From contig JADPYG010000088.1 in assembly GCA_017654735.1 (NCBI GenBank), positions 1 through 64,000 on the forward strand: a stretch of DNA of 64,000 bases, in the 5' to 3' direction. Source of the DNA: Vishniacozyma victoriae. Its lineage: Eukaryota; Basidiomycota; Tremellomycetes; Tremellales; Bulleribasidiaceae. Below are positions 12,902-25,566 of the stretch, piece after piece; the first letter of the stretch is position 1; each line of letters opens with the position of its first letter. The translations under genes and the position numbers were made by a program. The notes below the pieces were generated by a model. That model saw only the letters and a program-made list of their open reading frames with translations, had not been told where the DNA came from and did not search any database.

Positions 12902-15302
12902 TCAGAACTCCATGATCTCCATCGTTGGTTTGCGGACACGTACGACAGGTTCCTCCTCTTCGGAATCACTATTCTCCTGATCATCCCGCTACTCATCAGC
13001 ATTTATCCCGAAACAATCAAGATGTGATCTCACCTTGACCAAGATTATCCGTTGATCATCTAACAACATTGATCTCTCATGCGCGCTACTTCCGAAATCA
13101 AGTACGTTCCTCTCTGTGCACAAATATGGAAACTCGCTCCCAGTCCTGATCTCACTCACGAGCGGTTCTTCCTGCTTGATCACGGTCTCTTTCTGATGAA
13201 GATAAATCCCATCCCTCTCCCCGTCTTGTGGCCAATTTTCATCGTATTCGTACAGACGCCCAGGCCGCCATCTACTGGGCCCATCTTCAGAGAGAGGTTC
13301 ATATATCGCTTCGCGCTGGGGGATCGTAAACGGCTTGATGGAATCTGCTGTACGTCGCTCGTTGATCACCTTTCGAGTTCTGAGTTGGTCGAAGTCATAT
13401 ATACGCCAATATGTTTGAAAGACTTCGTCGATATGCGAAGCGACGTATCGATTCTGGTAGACATAGCAAACCCAGGCTATTATCAGCTCTTGCCCGTCAC
13501 CTAACGTTCATCAAGCTTACAAGAAGGATCAAGGTCAGGTCCCCACATCCTAACTTTCGGCGCGAGGTCGGCCCATGGAACCGGTACTGCCGGACGAGGA
13601 AATGCGGTACGTAGTAAACTACTATCGGGCGAAGGAAGGTAGTTGATCAGAGTCGTCCGTTCCAAGAACATCTGGTAATGAGGCATGCTATGCGGCATCT
13701 GGCAGTAAAACTCGACGATGAAGATTCCGCTCTCCGGTAAAGGCTGGAACGGGGCTTGGGCGCCATCAGGATGTGTTGGGGGATTAAGCCTTGGAGGTGG
13801 ATCGGCCCTGATGGACATTCGTGGAGGGGGTATCATCCTGTTCGGATCCGCTGTGTCCAAATTGGTTAAAAAGCGTGGTAAGTCTAGGGTTTTGATGTGC
13901 ACGGCGGAGTGAGGCGGTGGGTGTGGTTCACCAAGTGTGACAGTAGTGGAAGAAAGGGGTGGAAAAGCATAAAGGTGTAAATGATGCGTCCAGGAGAGAT
14001 CGGACGTATCGGCCAGATCGTCCTGAGTGCTTGACGAAGTGTCGAGATGGGTGACGATGGCGGGTACGACCAAAGACCAGGGTGTGAGAAGTTGGAAGCT
14101 CTCGAAAGACATCGTTCCAGGTGGTCGAAGGGTCTATAATCAGTACCATGCTTGACCGAATGCTAGATTGACTAACGACTGCGTGCCTGCCAGTAGTCCA
14201 CTGCCATCCACATAATCGATCCGTACCCTCGAGCTGGTTCCTCTGACTGAGTATGTAGAGCCCATCATCGCAAATTTGGAACGATAACGAAACTTCTTTC
14301 TTGGCTAATGCGGTAGGCCATTCTATCGGATTGACAGCCGCTTTAGGGTGAGGCTGGTTTGTCGATAATGAGAGCAAGTGGAAATGCATCGAAAAGTGTC
14401 TTCTAGCTCTTGTCCTGATGATCAGCAGGCCGCATTACCATCGAGATGGCGGACATACCTGACTTCCACTACGACCAGCAGATCCTGTCCTGGGTCAACG
14501 GCGAAATCTGAGACCCCAAAATCAAAAGCCTTGACCGTCCTAACCGGATCCTCCTCGGCTTGATCATCCCCTTCATTATCAATAACAACTTCCTCTCCTC
14601 GTAATCCCACTACACCCCCCTCAGGCCCAGTACCAGGATTGGTTTCCGTCTCTACATCCTCCCATTCATTCAATCTCCTTAAATCATAAACAGCAACATC
14701 CTTAGGTAACACCCTGGTAGCAGCAAGTCCACTTCCAGTAGGAGCCACTCCTCTCAATAAAATACCTTCGAGGAACTCGTATAATCTTCCTTCAGGTTCA
14801 CCAAATGGGATAGTCTGTCGCGATTTGGGTGTGAAATTGTGGAACCTTGTTATCCGTTCTCGAAGGTCGCCTAATAATTTGGCAGGTGCCGGAGGGATAA
14901 GGTTGATATTAGATGAAGCGATAAAGACGTTGGGATTGAGGGATAAAGAATGGCATAAGAGAGTGTAGTGGAGTTGTAGATTTGCATTTGTCGTCAAGAG
15001 GTCATTTATCGGTTTACATAGCTATCTCATCAGTACTTGTCATTCTTCGAGTGCAGAGGACGTACACGTAGACATTTCGTATAGGTCTGCCTATCGACAA
15101 GCTTGAACACCTTCACCAGAACCTCTTCAGGGCAATCCAATAACATACACCTCCCATCGACAGGAGGAGACTCATATCGCGGTCGTTGTGCTGACCTGGC
15201 GAAATCGGACATATCAGTCGAACCAGAAGTAGGCACTTCGATATCAGAGTCGGATGAAGAACTAGTCGATGTAGATGATCTCCTACGGCGTGTAAACCGC
15301 AT
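12902..15302 (-). CDS. F-box protein
   Basis: Likely substrate receptor of an SCF-type ubiquitin ligase. The first exon, from the ATG at 15302, has a basic Ser-rich leader and then an F-box: LLDCPEEVLVKVFKLVDRQTYTKCLRV. Long downstream exons carry beta-rich segments (for instance FNFTPKSR, RVLPKDVAVYDLRRL, DFAVDPGQDLLVVVEV), consistent with a WD40-like or other beta repeat substrate domain, as in many basidiomycete F-box proteins. The last exon ends in an acidic EDSEEEEPVV-type tail; its acceptor near 12989 restores the frame to the stop at 12902. PSO2 lies upstream on the same strand 190 bases away. Target unknown. Confidence 0.8.
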
Positions 15303-15489
15303 TAGAATGCGATGTATGATATGAGAGCTGGAAGTGGGATGTATGACGGTATCAAGGATCCTTTGCAAAAAGCTGCCGGCGGAAATGTGGCGATAAGATA
15401 AGTGAAATTCAATGATGCAATCTAACAGCTACAGAAAAGTGTTATGGGTATAGTACAATAATGCAAGTATGGTAGGGCGTGGATCACCA

Positions 15490-18458
15490 CTACTGATCAG
15501 TTGCGAATACATGTGGGTTGAAAGGAAGACTTACATAGGTTTCATCCCGATAATCGACGATCGCCGGCAGATTCTTTTCTTTCCGCTTAGCTTTCTCCGC
15601 AGACCACTTTTCGAACCATTTCTTCATCTTGGCTCGACTGCTTTGTCAGCTTGATCCATCAGCCTGGCAACAGGAGCTGACCTCTTCTCATTGCCCACAT
15701 TGACAGTTGCGATCATTCGTAGATCAGGTCCAGGAAGGGACAAGGCAAAACAAGTCAACTCGAAGAAACTAGAGTGCTCAGAGTACGGTACCCCTGTCCA
15801 TCAGTCTTTGCTATGTGAAGATAAGAAAGTACGTACCGTACATCATGAACTGCCTACAGCTTCCTCTTTGTGGTTGTAAACCGGCGGATGTGAATGTTCG
15901 ACTCTGATCGCGTTTGATGACAGCATTGACGTCTGGTAACATATCAGTCCCCGCTGGAGGGGAGTAACTCCATCCAGTAGGCCTGAAGCCTAAGACTCTG
16001 TCGAAATGGGGATGAAGGCGGAGTAGGTAGTCTTGTAGGCGATCTAGCTGGATGTTTCCTAGTGGTAGAAGGTGGATTTGCGACTAGTCGTTAGCAAAAT
16101 GTCAATGGAGCGAGGTACAGACTTACGGCGATGGGGTCGGAGCTGATCATCGAGTGCAGTTCGGGATCAGTCTCGCAGAGGAGAATACCCTTTTTTCGAG
16201 GATCGCAGTATATCGTGGAGCCCAGGACTCGTGCGACCGCTATGATATCAGCTCAATATCCAATGCCAATCCAGGAGATCTCCGTCGGGCTAACCTTTAA
16301 CGATCCTCTCCTTCCCAATCGAATAAGTACCCATGACAACCAAAGTTCTCCCTTTCGGCTTAGGCTTCACTTCGACCAATTCTTCCTTAACGTCCCCCTC
16401 CACACCGTCCTCAGCCTTAACACCAACAACATCCTCCTTCTTAACTAACCACCCCTCCATCATTTCCTTTGATCGTTCCTGCTCTTCAATCTTGGCAGCA
16501 TGTAAATCAGGTTTCAGGTCGTCCTTGTTATCCTCCATTGGAGGCGCTGTTTCCGAGATACCTAATACTGTTCTGCGAGCGAGGTTGGCACATGCCTCGA
16601 TGACTTGGGGTTGAGGTGGGAAACAGTATTTGGGGTTCAGGTAGGTAGTGTCGAGGTAGCAGGTATCGATTTTGGCACGGGCTATAGCGGGATGTAGGAC
16701 CATCTTGGGGTTTCTGCGGGTCAGCCTGTAATCTCCCGGTATTTGGGAATGGCTCACGCTCGGAAGTCACCGCAATGTAGGTAGCGGAATATCCTCTTGC
16801 TACCTACATATGGACTCTTGATGGCGGAATCACCAGCATTGACAGTCTGCCTACCCTCAAATAGGAAGAGCGAGGATCCGGGGCCTAATCTTTAGCACTG
16901 ATATGAAGAGGCGCTGACTTACAATGATTCGCTGTAAGGGGCGTGACGGTCACTCCACCTGTGTTTGGCATTTCGAAAGGTATATCATCGGGAAGGCCAT
17001 GCTGTATGTCAGCTCGCACCGAACAGAGTAGGCGTCAAGCTTACAACCCATTTTGGCTCCACGCCCAGCATGTGCACGATCAGATTTGCAGTTGTCTGAG
17101 AACAATAAATTGGTCCATGGGTCCATGATTTGCTAAGATTCGTGTAGTGGTCCGAATGAGCGTGACTGGTCGGTCAGCTAATATGATGCCACCCATTGAA
17201 AGAAGCTGACGTCAAGAGATAGGCTGTAACCTTCGGTATGGCGCCGTAACGGAAAGCATCCACAGCGACAGGCATACCAGTCATGACCTATTCATCAGCC
17301 ACAATCAAGTCAAGAAATGGCAGAAATACCTTGTAGAACGGGGCGGGACGTCTTCCGTATGTCCTCTTCCCATCCCTCCTCAAATCGTCTTCGGCAGTCT
17401 TCCACTCTGCTTTCTCTTTATGACCGCTCATCAAGACTGAGAAAGCGTTTGGACCTTTCTGGGGCGTTTCCGGCGGAGGTGAGGGCGAGGAAGGAGCCGG
17501 TGAAAATGTATGTCCGATAGACGTTATGGGGCGGTTCTTCTTATCTTTACCTGATGAATCTAGGCAAGCGTTGATATGTTGCTCGACGATCTGTACGTCA
17601 GCGACCAAGACTGTCTGATGAGGAGGGACGTACATTCTCCTTCTTCCCTTTCATTGATTTCGAACAGACAGGGCACTTGCCAACCTTCCCACCGCTCTTC
17701 CCAGGACGCATGGGACGGTCAGGCGGATCATCATAATCATCCGGTTCTTCCATCCCCATTCCCTCGTCATCACCTTCATCCCACTCCATAGTCAAATCAA
17801 TACTACCTCCCCTCGCATGTCCCAGATTCTCACCTTCTGGTTGTTCAATAGCTGGTACTTCCGCTTCTGGATCAGATCCATCATCCACCAGATCCTCATC
17901 AAACATTCCCGGATGTTGACTATCCGCATCGTTATCGCTATTTCCATCGCGAGGTACGCCGTCATCATATTCCTCATCCAGGTCCAGGGCGGTATTGATG
18001 GTATTCGGCCATGTTGGCGGAGCTTTAAATTCGGGTACACCTGCAAATGCAGGTCTCGGTTCATCGCCTTTCGGGGGTAGAGCTGGACCAGATATTGGCT
18101 GAACAGGAGGTGAACAAGATCCCAACCTCGAAGGACCAGCACCAGGCGACGAATCCAGTATTTCCACCGGAGAGGGGCTTGCCACAGTCTTCTGCCTCTT
18201 TGGTCGCGCACAATCCCCTTCCTCATCCGAACTAATCACCACCGGATCTGCAGATGTATCTCCTCCCGGCACCCTCTCTTTCCCCTTTGATTTCGAGCAA
18301 TTACCATTTGAAGTCTTCGAAATTAGACTTGGTTTGATGTCGTCTGTCGATCCTTTTGACTTCTTCGATTGATCGGATGGCGTTCGGAAGAAGCTTGAGA
18401 TGTCCGCTGTTTTTGGTTTCGCTCCCCCGTTGACCTTTCTTGGAGTCCCTCGAGCCAT
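15490..18458 (-). CDS. PSO2: PSO2/SNM1, DNA interstrand crosslink repair nuclease
   Basis: Beta-CASP metallo-beta-lactamase nuclease of the SNM1 family, acting 5'-3' in crosslink repair. Residues 1-260 are disordered and acidic, with an ISSDEE segment and a PIP-like motif near residues 18-26 (TADISSFF). A UBZ4-type zinc finger follows (CPVCSKSMKG then H and C in EQHINACLD). The nuclease core has AFRYGAIPKVTAYLLTHAHSDHY (HxHxDH), ANHCPGSSLFLFEG, RYLHCGDFRA, CYLDTTYLNP and VPYSEHSS, the usual order. The core carries an unusually long charged insert (about residues 470-540 region, KEEMMEGW to VEVKPKPKG). Many short introns; the stop TAG at 15490 directly follows the last acceptor. It is divergent from a Zn2Cys6 gene. 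Confidence 0.93.
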
Positions 18459-18646
18459 TATTGTATTGTTCAGGCTACAATTGTGATCCTTATGTCAATC
18501 ATCCCTTAGTTCTAGACAGACGATTAATGGTGGTCATAGTCGCGTCAACCTCCACCTTTGACTTTAGAGTAGATTTGATTCCGTCATTGTTCCTTGCCCC
18601 AGGTTCCCCCTTCTGTCCCTTGACATACGACATTACATATTCACCC

Positions 18647-18655
18647 TATATATAA
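18647..18655 (+). promoter_or_regulatory. TATA-like element of the Zn2Cys6 gene
   Basis: TATATATAA about 95 bases upstream of the ATG at 18749, in the 290-base divergent promoter shared with PSO2. Distance fits a TATA box; function is inferred from sequence only. Confidence 0.5.
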
Positions 18656-18748
18656 CTACGTCAAAGCATACTGTGCAGCAAAGTATACCACAGCCACAGT
18701 ATACAGTAGTCAAGCAGTCTCACCTACCTGCCCGTACACTTCGCCACC

Positions 18749-21700
18749 ATGTCCTCCAGCAATCCACAAACGCTGGCTTCGGTCGCACGGTCCGAGACGC
18801 CGGGCACACAACCACAACCTCCACCACTACCCCACACAACCAGTCAAATGAGAGATACGCCGCCGAATCCAAAGAAACGCAAAGGCTCTGAAGTAGGGTC
18901 AATAGGTCCTGGAGCAGATGCATCAATGGACGATGATAATGAATCACTTGGGAAACCATCAATTGGGAAAGACGGGAAGCGAACAAGGGTCCATTTCTCA
19001 TGTGTCGAGTGTCATCGAAGGAAACAGAAATGCGATAGGAAAGAACCATGTAGTCAATGTGTGGCTAGGAGGGTTCCTCATCTGTGTAGACCGTTCTTGA
19101 ATGGGGTCGAGGATCCTAATTCGTATGTCCACCTCCTACCGCGAACGTACTACACGTACTGATCTAAAGGTCCGACGTACAAGCTCGCCTGACGTCTATT
19201 GAGAGTCTGCTGGGAAGGCTAGTATCGGCGTTACCTCAAGCAATGAGTGCTCCGACAATACCGAATCTATCCAATCTAGCTGGTCCATCTTCGGATCCCG
19301 CCTCACCTGACGTATCCTCGTTACAACCATCCGGGGAAGAGATCTTTCACCCTCGCTCCGCACCAATACCAGACCGACAGACAATGCCACATAAACCGCC
19401 TCCGTCAGGCTTATTCCCAACGGCTCTGGTACATAACCCAAAACCAGGACGGACGTCATACGGGTGGGGTTTGAGGGAAGGTCGGATGATCTCATTATCG
19501 CTGGAAGAGAATCTGGAACTGAGAGAAGTGCTAAATACCCTCAAAGAGAGTGGACTATCAAAAGGTCATTTAGAATGGTTGATTGCTGGTGTACCAGGGC
19601 GGAGGATGGCGGACGGCTTAGTAGAGCTGTATTTCAGGGATATTGAGTAAATGATTTGCGCATACTTGGATTATGCTGATAATGTAGCTGGACGAGGTAT
19701 AAGCTCAATAAACCATCTTTCATGCGGAGGTACGAGACGTTTTTCGACAGCTTGGCCCGGAACCCGTCATCACCACGCATCGATGCAGAGATACTGAAAT
19801 GGCTACCTTTGATGTTCATTGTTGTAAGCATACCCGCACACGGTTTGGAACAAGCTGACCTATAGCTGGCTATCGCAACACTATCAGCGACTCCGGATTT
19901 GGTGGGTGTCGATGAACAGGCGGGCTGGTCAAGGCGGTTTTATGGATCAGCAAGGTCCGGTTTGGAGTACGCAAAGGCATTGCAGCGGGACAATCTAGAT
20001 GTTCTATTTGCTGGACTCCTAGCTTCCCGATACATGTGAGTAGCCATGAACCGTACACGTTGCCAGGACTGAACAGCAGGCTTCTCACCCGACGTCCAGC
20101 AGAAGGGTCAACACCACTCACGACCGCTTTCCAGCTTGGTCTGTACAGGGATGGCACAGTACTCAATTTATCGGATAAGCGGGAGGTGGAGATCCGAAGG
20201 CGGGCATGGGCGATGTTGTATCACCTTGATCGGACTATCTCTTTACTAGTCGGCCGGCCAGCTAGTATCTCGGATGCTCATACGGACACGAGACCACCTG
20301 CGAATCTGGATGATGAAGAGCTAGAAGGGGACTTCGATCCCGCTGGACATCCTCTGACCAGGCCCACGGTGTATACATACATCATCGTCAGGTCAGTCGC
20401 GACGTTCTACGGGAATGTGAGGGAGCTGATGAGTAGGCACAAGTTAGCAGAAATCATGGGTCGGATCGCATATCATACTTTTGCAATCCAGCTTCCCGAC
20501 TATACAACCGTTTTGAACCTCGACCGGGAACTGTTAGCATGGCGAGACGCTTTACCGCCTTTCTTCACGATGGATAACCCTGATACAAGTCTGGATAAGG
20601 ATCATCCTTACCTCTTTGTCCAACGGCATTTGCTAGCTTGTGAATGGTACTACACCAGAATTACATTGAACAGGTACATCAAACGATCACTCAAAAGAGT
20701 AAAGCTGATAATCAGACCCTATCTGTTAAGGAGGAAGCCTCAGGATGGACGATATGCTTACTCCAAGAATGCTGCTATCGAATCTGCTACTGCGGATCTA
20801 CTGTATAGGCGGTCGTTCATCATGGAAAAGGGGAATTTGATTGTCAATTCGGGAGGGTATCGAGTGTGAGTCATTCACACCATTACAAGAATGCCCCTGA
20901 CGTACCAGGCTCAACTCGTACATGGTCCTAGGAGTTACTATTAAGCGTAAGCTCACACATTCTTTGGAATCTCAGTGAAGCTGACCACCAGTCGACCCGG
21001 AATCGCCTCAAGCAGATGAATTGCGCCACCTTCTCAACGTCGTCTCGGGCCGAGCACCCGACAAGCAAGGCAAAGTGTCCGAACCACTCGTCAAGGAAGA
21101 ACTAGCCATTGTCGAATTCCTAACAGCCAAAGCTACCGCTAGTAAATCCAAATCAAAACCATCAGATCAACAAGGCGACCAGACTCCCGTCGACCTGCTT
21201 CTCAATTTGGCCAAAACAAGGAGTGGGCGTCGAGCAGCCGAGGAAGAAAAGCGACAACAGCGATTACAGCAGTATCGTGAAGCTGAGGAACAGCGGAGTG
21301 CGAGTTCCAAGCAAGGGCAGGGATCAAGGGATGGTATGGCATCACCGTGGGGATATCAAGCTCCGCAAATGCCTGGATTGGATGTTCAGCAACCATTCGC
21401 TTTGAATGGGACTCGGAAAGTTCCCAGACCTTTGGCTGCGCCTTCGGCTAAACGAGACAATAATACCAATACCAATAATCAGAACAATCAGAACAACGAT
21501 CCTTGGAGTCTAGGCTTTAATCTTGATGGTGGACTCTCTCAACCGAACTTCATGGCCCGCCCTTCGAGCGCCAACGACCAAAATCAAAGCTTCCAACAAT
21601 TGCAAGGCGATATCAGTCAGATGCAATTCCCTTCCGGATCATCGACGAGCTCCTTCGATCAAATGGCCCTTGCAACGTTACATCAACAACACCAGCAACA

Positions 21701-22082
21701 ACAGCAGCAACATCAACAACAAATGCAGATGCAGGATGTATCGCCTGAATCAATGTTCAATGTCAATGGGTCCAACCCAAACTCGGCCCAGGGTCAGGGT
21801 CAGATGGATACGATGCAGCTCTTTGGGAATGCTATGATGGATCAATTTGATTTTTCGGATTTGGGCTTGGGGGCGGGAGTACAGAATAATACTGTCGAGT
21901 CTTCATTCAATCCATTCGCTCTGGCCCAGGCAACCCAGGCGGAGGACTCGTAAGTTATTTAATCACTTTTATGGTATATGCTAACGAACAGGACGTCAGA
22001 GGGAATGTCCCATGATGACGAGACGCAATTCCTTAATTACATCTTGACAAAGATTGCGAATTCACAACCCGAAGTCCAGTAG
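18749..22082 (+). CDS. Zn2Cys6 fungal-specific transcription factor with Q/N-rich tail
   Basis: The first exon holds a basic region (NPKKRKG, DGKRTRV) and a binuclear zinc cluster with spacing C-2-C-6-C-5-C-2-C-8-C (CVECHRRKQKCDRKEPCSQC). A linker leads to the middle homology region of fungal regulators (EGLVELYFRDIEWTRYKLNKPSF, RRFYGSARSGLEYA, RRAWAMLYHLDRTISLLVGRPASI, HTDTRPPANLDDEE), so this is a standard PF04082-type factor. The C-terminal 300 residues are rich in Gln and Asn, including a CAA/CAG-coded polyQ run near 21680-21730, a probable activation domain. About eight exons; the last, starting near 21993, ends FLNYILTKIANSQPEVQ. It converges on SNRNP27, 47 bases away. Targets unknown. 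Confidence 0.9.
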
Positions 22083-22129
22083 ATTTTGGTTATGCGACTA
22101 TGCATCTGCATGCTCGTTCCTTCATTAAA

Positions 22130-23046
22130 CTACTTGGTGACCTTATCCAATGCCCTGTTGAATCCACCTCTTCGGTTCATATATTGACGCCATGTCCTCT
22201 GCGTGTGGACGTTGGCGGTTGCTCCTTCATACTGTCCAGTTGATTTGTTCTATATATTAGCTTTGCAATGCAATGAGACACAAGAAGCTTACTTTGGTAG
22301 TCCCAAATCCTCCAAAACCCATCATAGCAGCCATAGGATCCACTTCCTCTTCTTCCTCCCCTTCTGCCCTTTCTTCCTGCTTGACGTAAACTTCCTCTTC
22401 CTCCATTTCAGGCCTCGAACCACCCATAGCACGCGCACGCTCCTCTTCACGTTTACGACGTCCTTCTTCAATAGCCCTTCTATCTAATGGTCGATCAAAG
22501 TCTCCTCCTTGTTGTTGTTGATATCCCCCTCTGCCTCCTCCACCGTATCCGCCCCTCCCACCATATGCTCCTCGGCCCTCATGTCCTCCTCGACCCTCAT
22601 ACCCACCTCTACCACCCTCGTGACCGCCCCTGTGGAAACCGCCTCGGCCTCTATCGTTTGTTCCTCCTCGACCTGTTATTGGGACTGCTACCGGTTCCGG
22701 ACGGTCGGTTCGAGGTCGGTAATCAGGATCATTATTCGGTCCTCTTGCTCTCCTATCCCGGTCATCTCGGTCTACTCATCAGCTCTGCTCGATTGAAGGC
22801 GATCAGAAGCTTACCATCATATCTCGAGCTCCCAGGTTCTCGCTTCGGACTTCTACTCCTCGCTCTATCCGTTGGCCTTGCCCTATCACGCTCACGGTCC
22901 GCATCACGATCACGTCGTGGTGAACGATAAGTCTCTTCCTCTGGTTCGTATCTTCTCCTCCTATCTTCCCCTCTATCTTTTCTATCTGGTTCTTCACGAG
23001 AGTATCGCCCTTCGTCCCTATCTCTATCTTGATACCTCGATGACAT
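22130..23046 (-). CDS. SNRNP27/Snu27-like U4/U6.U5 tri-snRNP protein
   Basis: Component of the spliceosomal tri-snRNP involved in 5' splice-site handling. The N-terminus is an RS-like domain packed with Arg, Asp, Glu and Ser (RDRDEGRYSREEPDRK; PTDRARSRSPKRE). The conserved C-terminal domain is split by an intron: MAAMMGFGGFGTTK, then after splicing NKSTGQYEGATANV, QRTWRQYMNRRGGFNRALDKVTK. That RQYMNRRGGFNRxLD ending is diagnostic. Between them lies a Gly/Arg-rich stretch (RGGFHRGGHEGGRGGYEGRG and more) not usual in the short animal protein. The ATG at 23046 starts MSSRYQDRD. It is divergent from THOC1 with only 137 bases between, so two RNA-processing genes share a promoter. Confidence 0.88.
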
Positions 23047-23183
23047 GCTCAATGTAATAATATATAGTTGATGATGATCACTCCAGAAAGACACCGAAGT
23101 TAACTCACTTTTGATTCCGTCTCCTACCAAGTTAACTGTCTTTGTATTGTCGATAATCAGGTTCATATTCATACTCATATACA

Positions 23184-25468
23184 ATGGCCCTACCCCTCCT
23201 CGACGCGCTCTCGGCGCCTTTGGAAGGTATCGCTGGTCCTTCACGCCTCACTTCCGAGGAATTGCCTTCAAAAGTGGGCCAGATATGGGACTCTGCATGG
23301 ACAGATTACGCGAAAGGGAAGGAGGTGGATGATAAGTCGACTGATGTTGTTAAAGCTGTATTAGAGATCGCAGGGAGGGGATTGACAATCTCTCGAATAC
23401 AGGATGGAAGTGTAAGCTACCGGGCTCGAGCATCGAGGGTAGAAGCTGACGCGTAGCTGCTTGAGCCAATCACTGAGAGCCCAGAGGAGAGGCTAGCGTT
23501 TCAACAGGAACTGCAATACCGCCTTGATATAGCGCTGGTCCTGTTCGAATCTGCATACGCTTCACTCCAGAGTCAGTCATGCCGATTCCATGTCAGAATA
23601 CGCTGATGCGACAGACAATGCTACAGTGGAACCAGGAGCTATCTTCATACCGATCATTGAGGAAATGGTTGAAATGATTTCGGTGGAATCATGGCGGGAA
23701 CTATGGGTCTACATCGAAACACGCTCAAAGCGATTTACAAAGGTAAGCTGCCTGATTCGCGTCGAATTGGCCAAGCTGATAGGAAGGACATGCCAGCATC
23801 AAGAGGAAAAGCACTACCGCTTTTACGAACTATCAATGCTTTTCTACGATTCTTACCGCGTACACCTGAAGATCTGGTATTCCGGGGTCGAGTTCATCAA
23901 TTCGCTAGCTCAGTGATCAGTATAGCGGACAAGAGCGCCATCAATCTAAGAGGGGATTACAACGAGATTAAAACAGTCTGGGAAGAGCCGGAAGTAGTAG
24001 AGGAGAAGGACGTAAATGGAGATGTGGAAATGGATGAGAAAAAGGAATCAGAGGAACAGAAGGAAGAAGATACGAAACCAGAAGCAGATTTCTATTCGAC
24101 GTTGTGGTCACTCCAACAATATTTCGCTCATCCACCTTCCCTAGCCCCTTCGCCTCAAGCTCGAAATACAGGTCCAACACCTTTCGCTTTATTTCGACAG
24201 AAATCGGAGATTGTCCTTCCAATTTTATTTGAGCAGACTAAGAAACAGAAGGAATTGATGGGACGTGAAGTTGAAGTTGGGAAGAAGAGGAAGAGGGAGG
24301 ATGGTGGAGATGCAGGAGGATTCTTTCATCCTCGGTATCTCACTGGCAAGAAATTGCTCGAACATGAGGTATGCGACTCTTTACTATAATCAAAGGAGCA
24401 GATACTGATGAACAGCTCGCCGACCCTTCATTCCGTCGCCAGATCCTAGTTCAATACTTTATCCTTTTCCAATTCTTACTGCATCTCACTCCTGGTACAG
24501 CCTCCAAACAAGCCTTTACGGGCGGTATGCCCAAGACATTTGTAATCGAATCAAGCGACGAGACCTGGGTCCGAGAGACTGTATCATCGATAAGGGAAGA
24601 GTTGAGGAGGATGCCACCTGACGGACCGCGATTCGAGAAGACTGTCCTGTCAATCATCACCAGGGAATCACACTACGTAAATCACCTCCCCTTCAATGGC
24701 TAGCTACGAGCTGACTAGTAGGCCGCATGGAAGAATGAAGGATGTCCTGAAGGGGTATTCGAGATCCCACCAATGGACAATACCTCTGCAAAAGAACGGG
24801 CTGAATTATGGAAAAGGAGATTATCACCTCCACGCCGGTTTAGGTTCGCAGTAGGTACAATGGCTGTATCCGACATGTGGAGAGGGGGGTACGGTAATAT
24901 CGATCAATTACGCAATTGGAAGCGGTACGTCCTACCCCTTATACATCGCACGTGCTGATTGGAAAGGAAAAGCGATGTTACGAGTCTGTACAAGGAGATT
25001 GAAGCTATCGATGCGGATGAGGAGGATGATAAAGCCATGGGAGTTGATATCCCAGCTGAAAAGCTCAACTCCAATCAAGAGGTGAGCACGACCTTTGAGT
25101 TTCAGGCGCCAATGGCTGACGGAAAGCAACGGACAAGTCTCACATGGCGAGCCACGCGTTTACAGACCCACTCCGATATCCGTCTATTGGGAAAATTGAA
25201 GGGCAAGAGGGATTTGAATATTATATTCAAACCAGAGAAGGAAGAACCGAAAGTCGCCGAGGTCGTTGAACCAGTGACGGAAGTCAAGAAGGAGGACGGG
25301 GGCGGCGAGAAGGTTGAAGAGGCTTCAGATGCTTTGGACGCAGATACGGCTGTGCCGGTCTCGGCCACTTCTGAGGTGACGGAGGTAGGAAAGAAGGACA
25401 AGGATACCGCGGGAACGGAAGAGAGCGGGAAGATGGAGGTAGACAAGACCGAGACTGAAGGACAATGA
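23184..25468 (+). CDS. THOC1/HPR1, THO complex subunit
   Basis: THO couples transcription elongation to mRNA packaging and export. Exons starting at 23184 spell a helical protein with family blocks VEPGAIFIPIIEEMVEMISVES, WRELWVYIETR, KALPLLRTINAFLRFLP, FRGRVHQFASSVISIADKSAINLRGDYN, FYSTLWSLQQYFAHPP, HPRYLTGKKLLEHE, LVQYFILFQFLLHL and RRLSPPRRFRFAVGT, the order known for Thoc1 (efThoc1 domain). An acidic Lys/Glu linker interrupts the middle. The C-terminal tail is Glu/Val/Lys-rich and poorly ordered. Introns near 25082-25126 and elsewhere are chosen to keep the frame (branch CTGAC). It converges on the kinase gene with 98 bases between stops. Confidence 0.88.
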
Positions 25469-25566
25469 GAGTACTCTTACAGCATACCCATATACCCAAA
25501 CAGGATACATAATCTACATTTACATTATTCTACGATGCACTATGCTTTAATGTTGTTCTCAATAAT

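Noticed and set aside
21680..21730. CAA/CAG run as a simple non-coding microsatellite
   Set aside because: It is in frame inside the Zn2Cys6 factor and codes a Gln-rich segment, so it is annotated as part of the gene.
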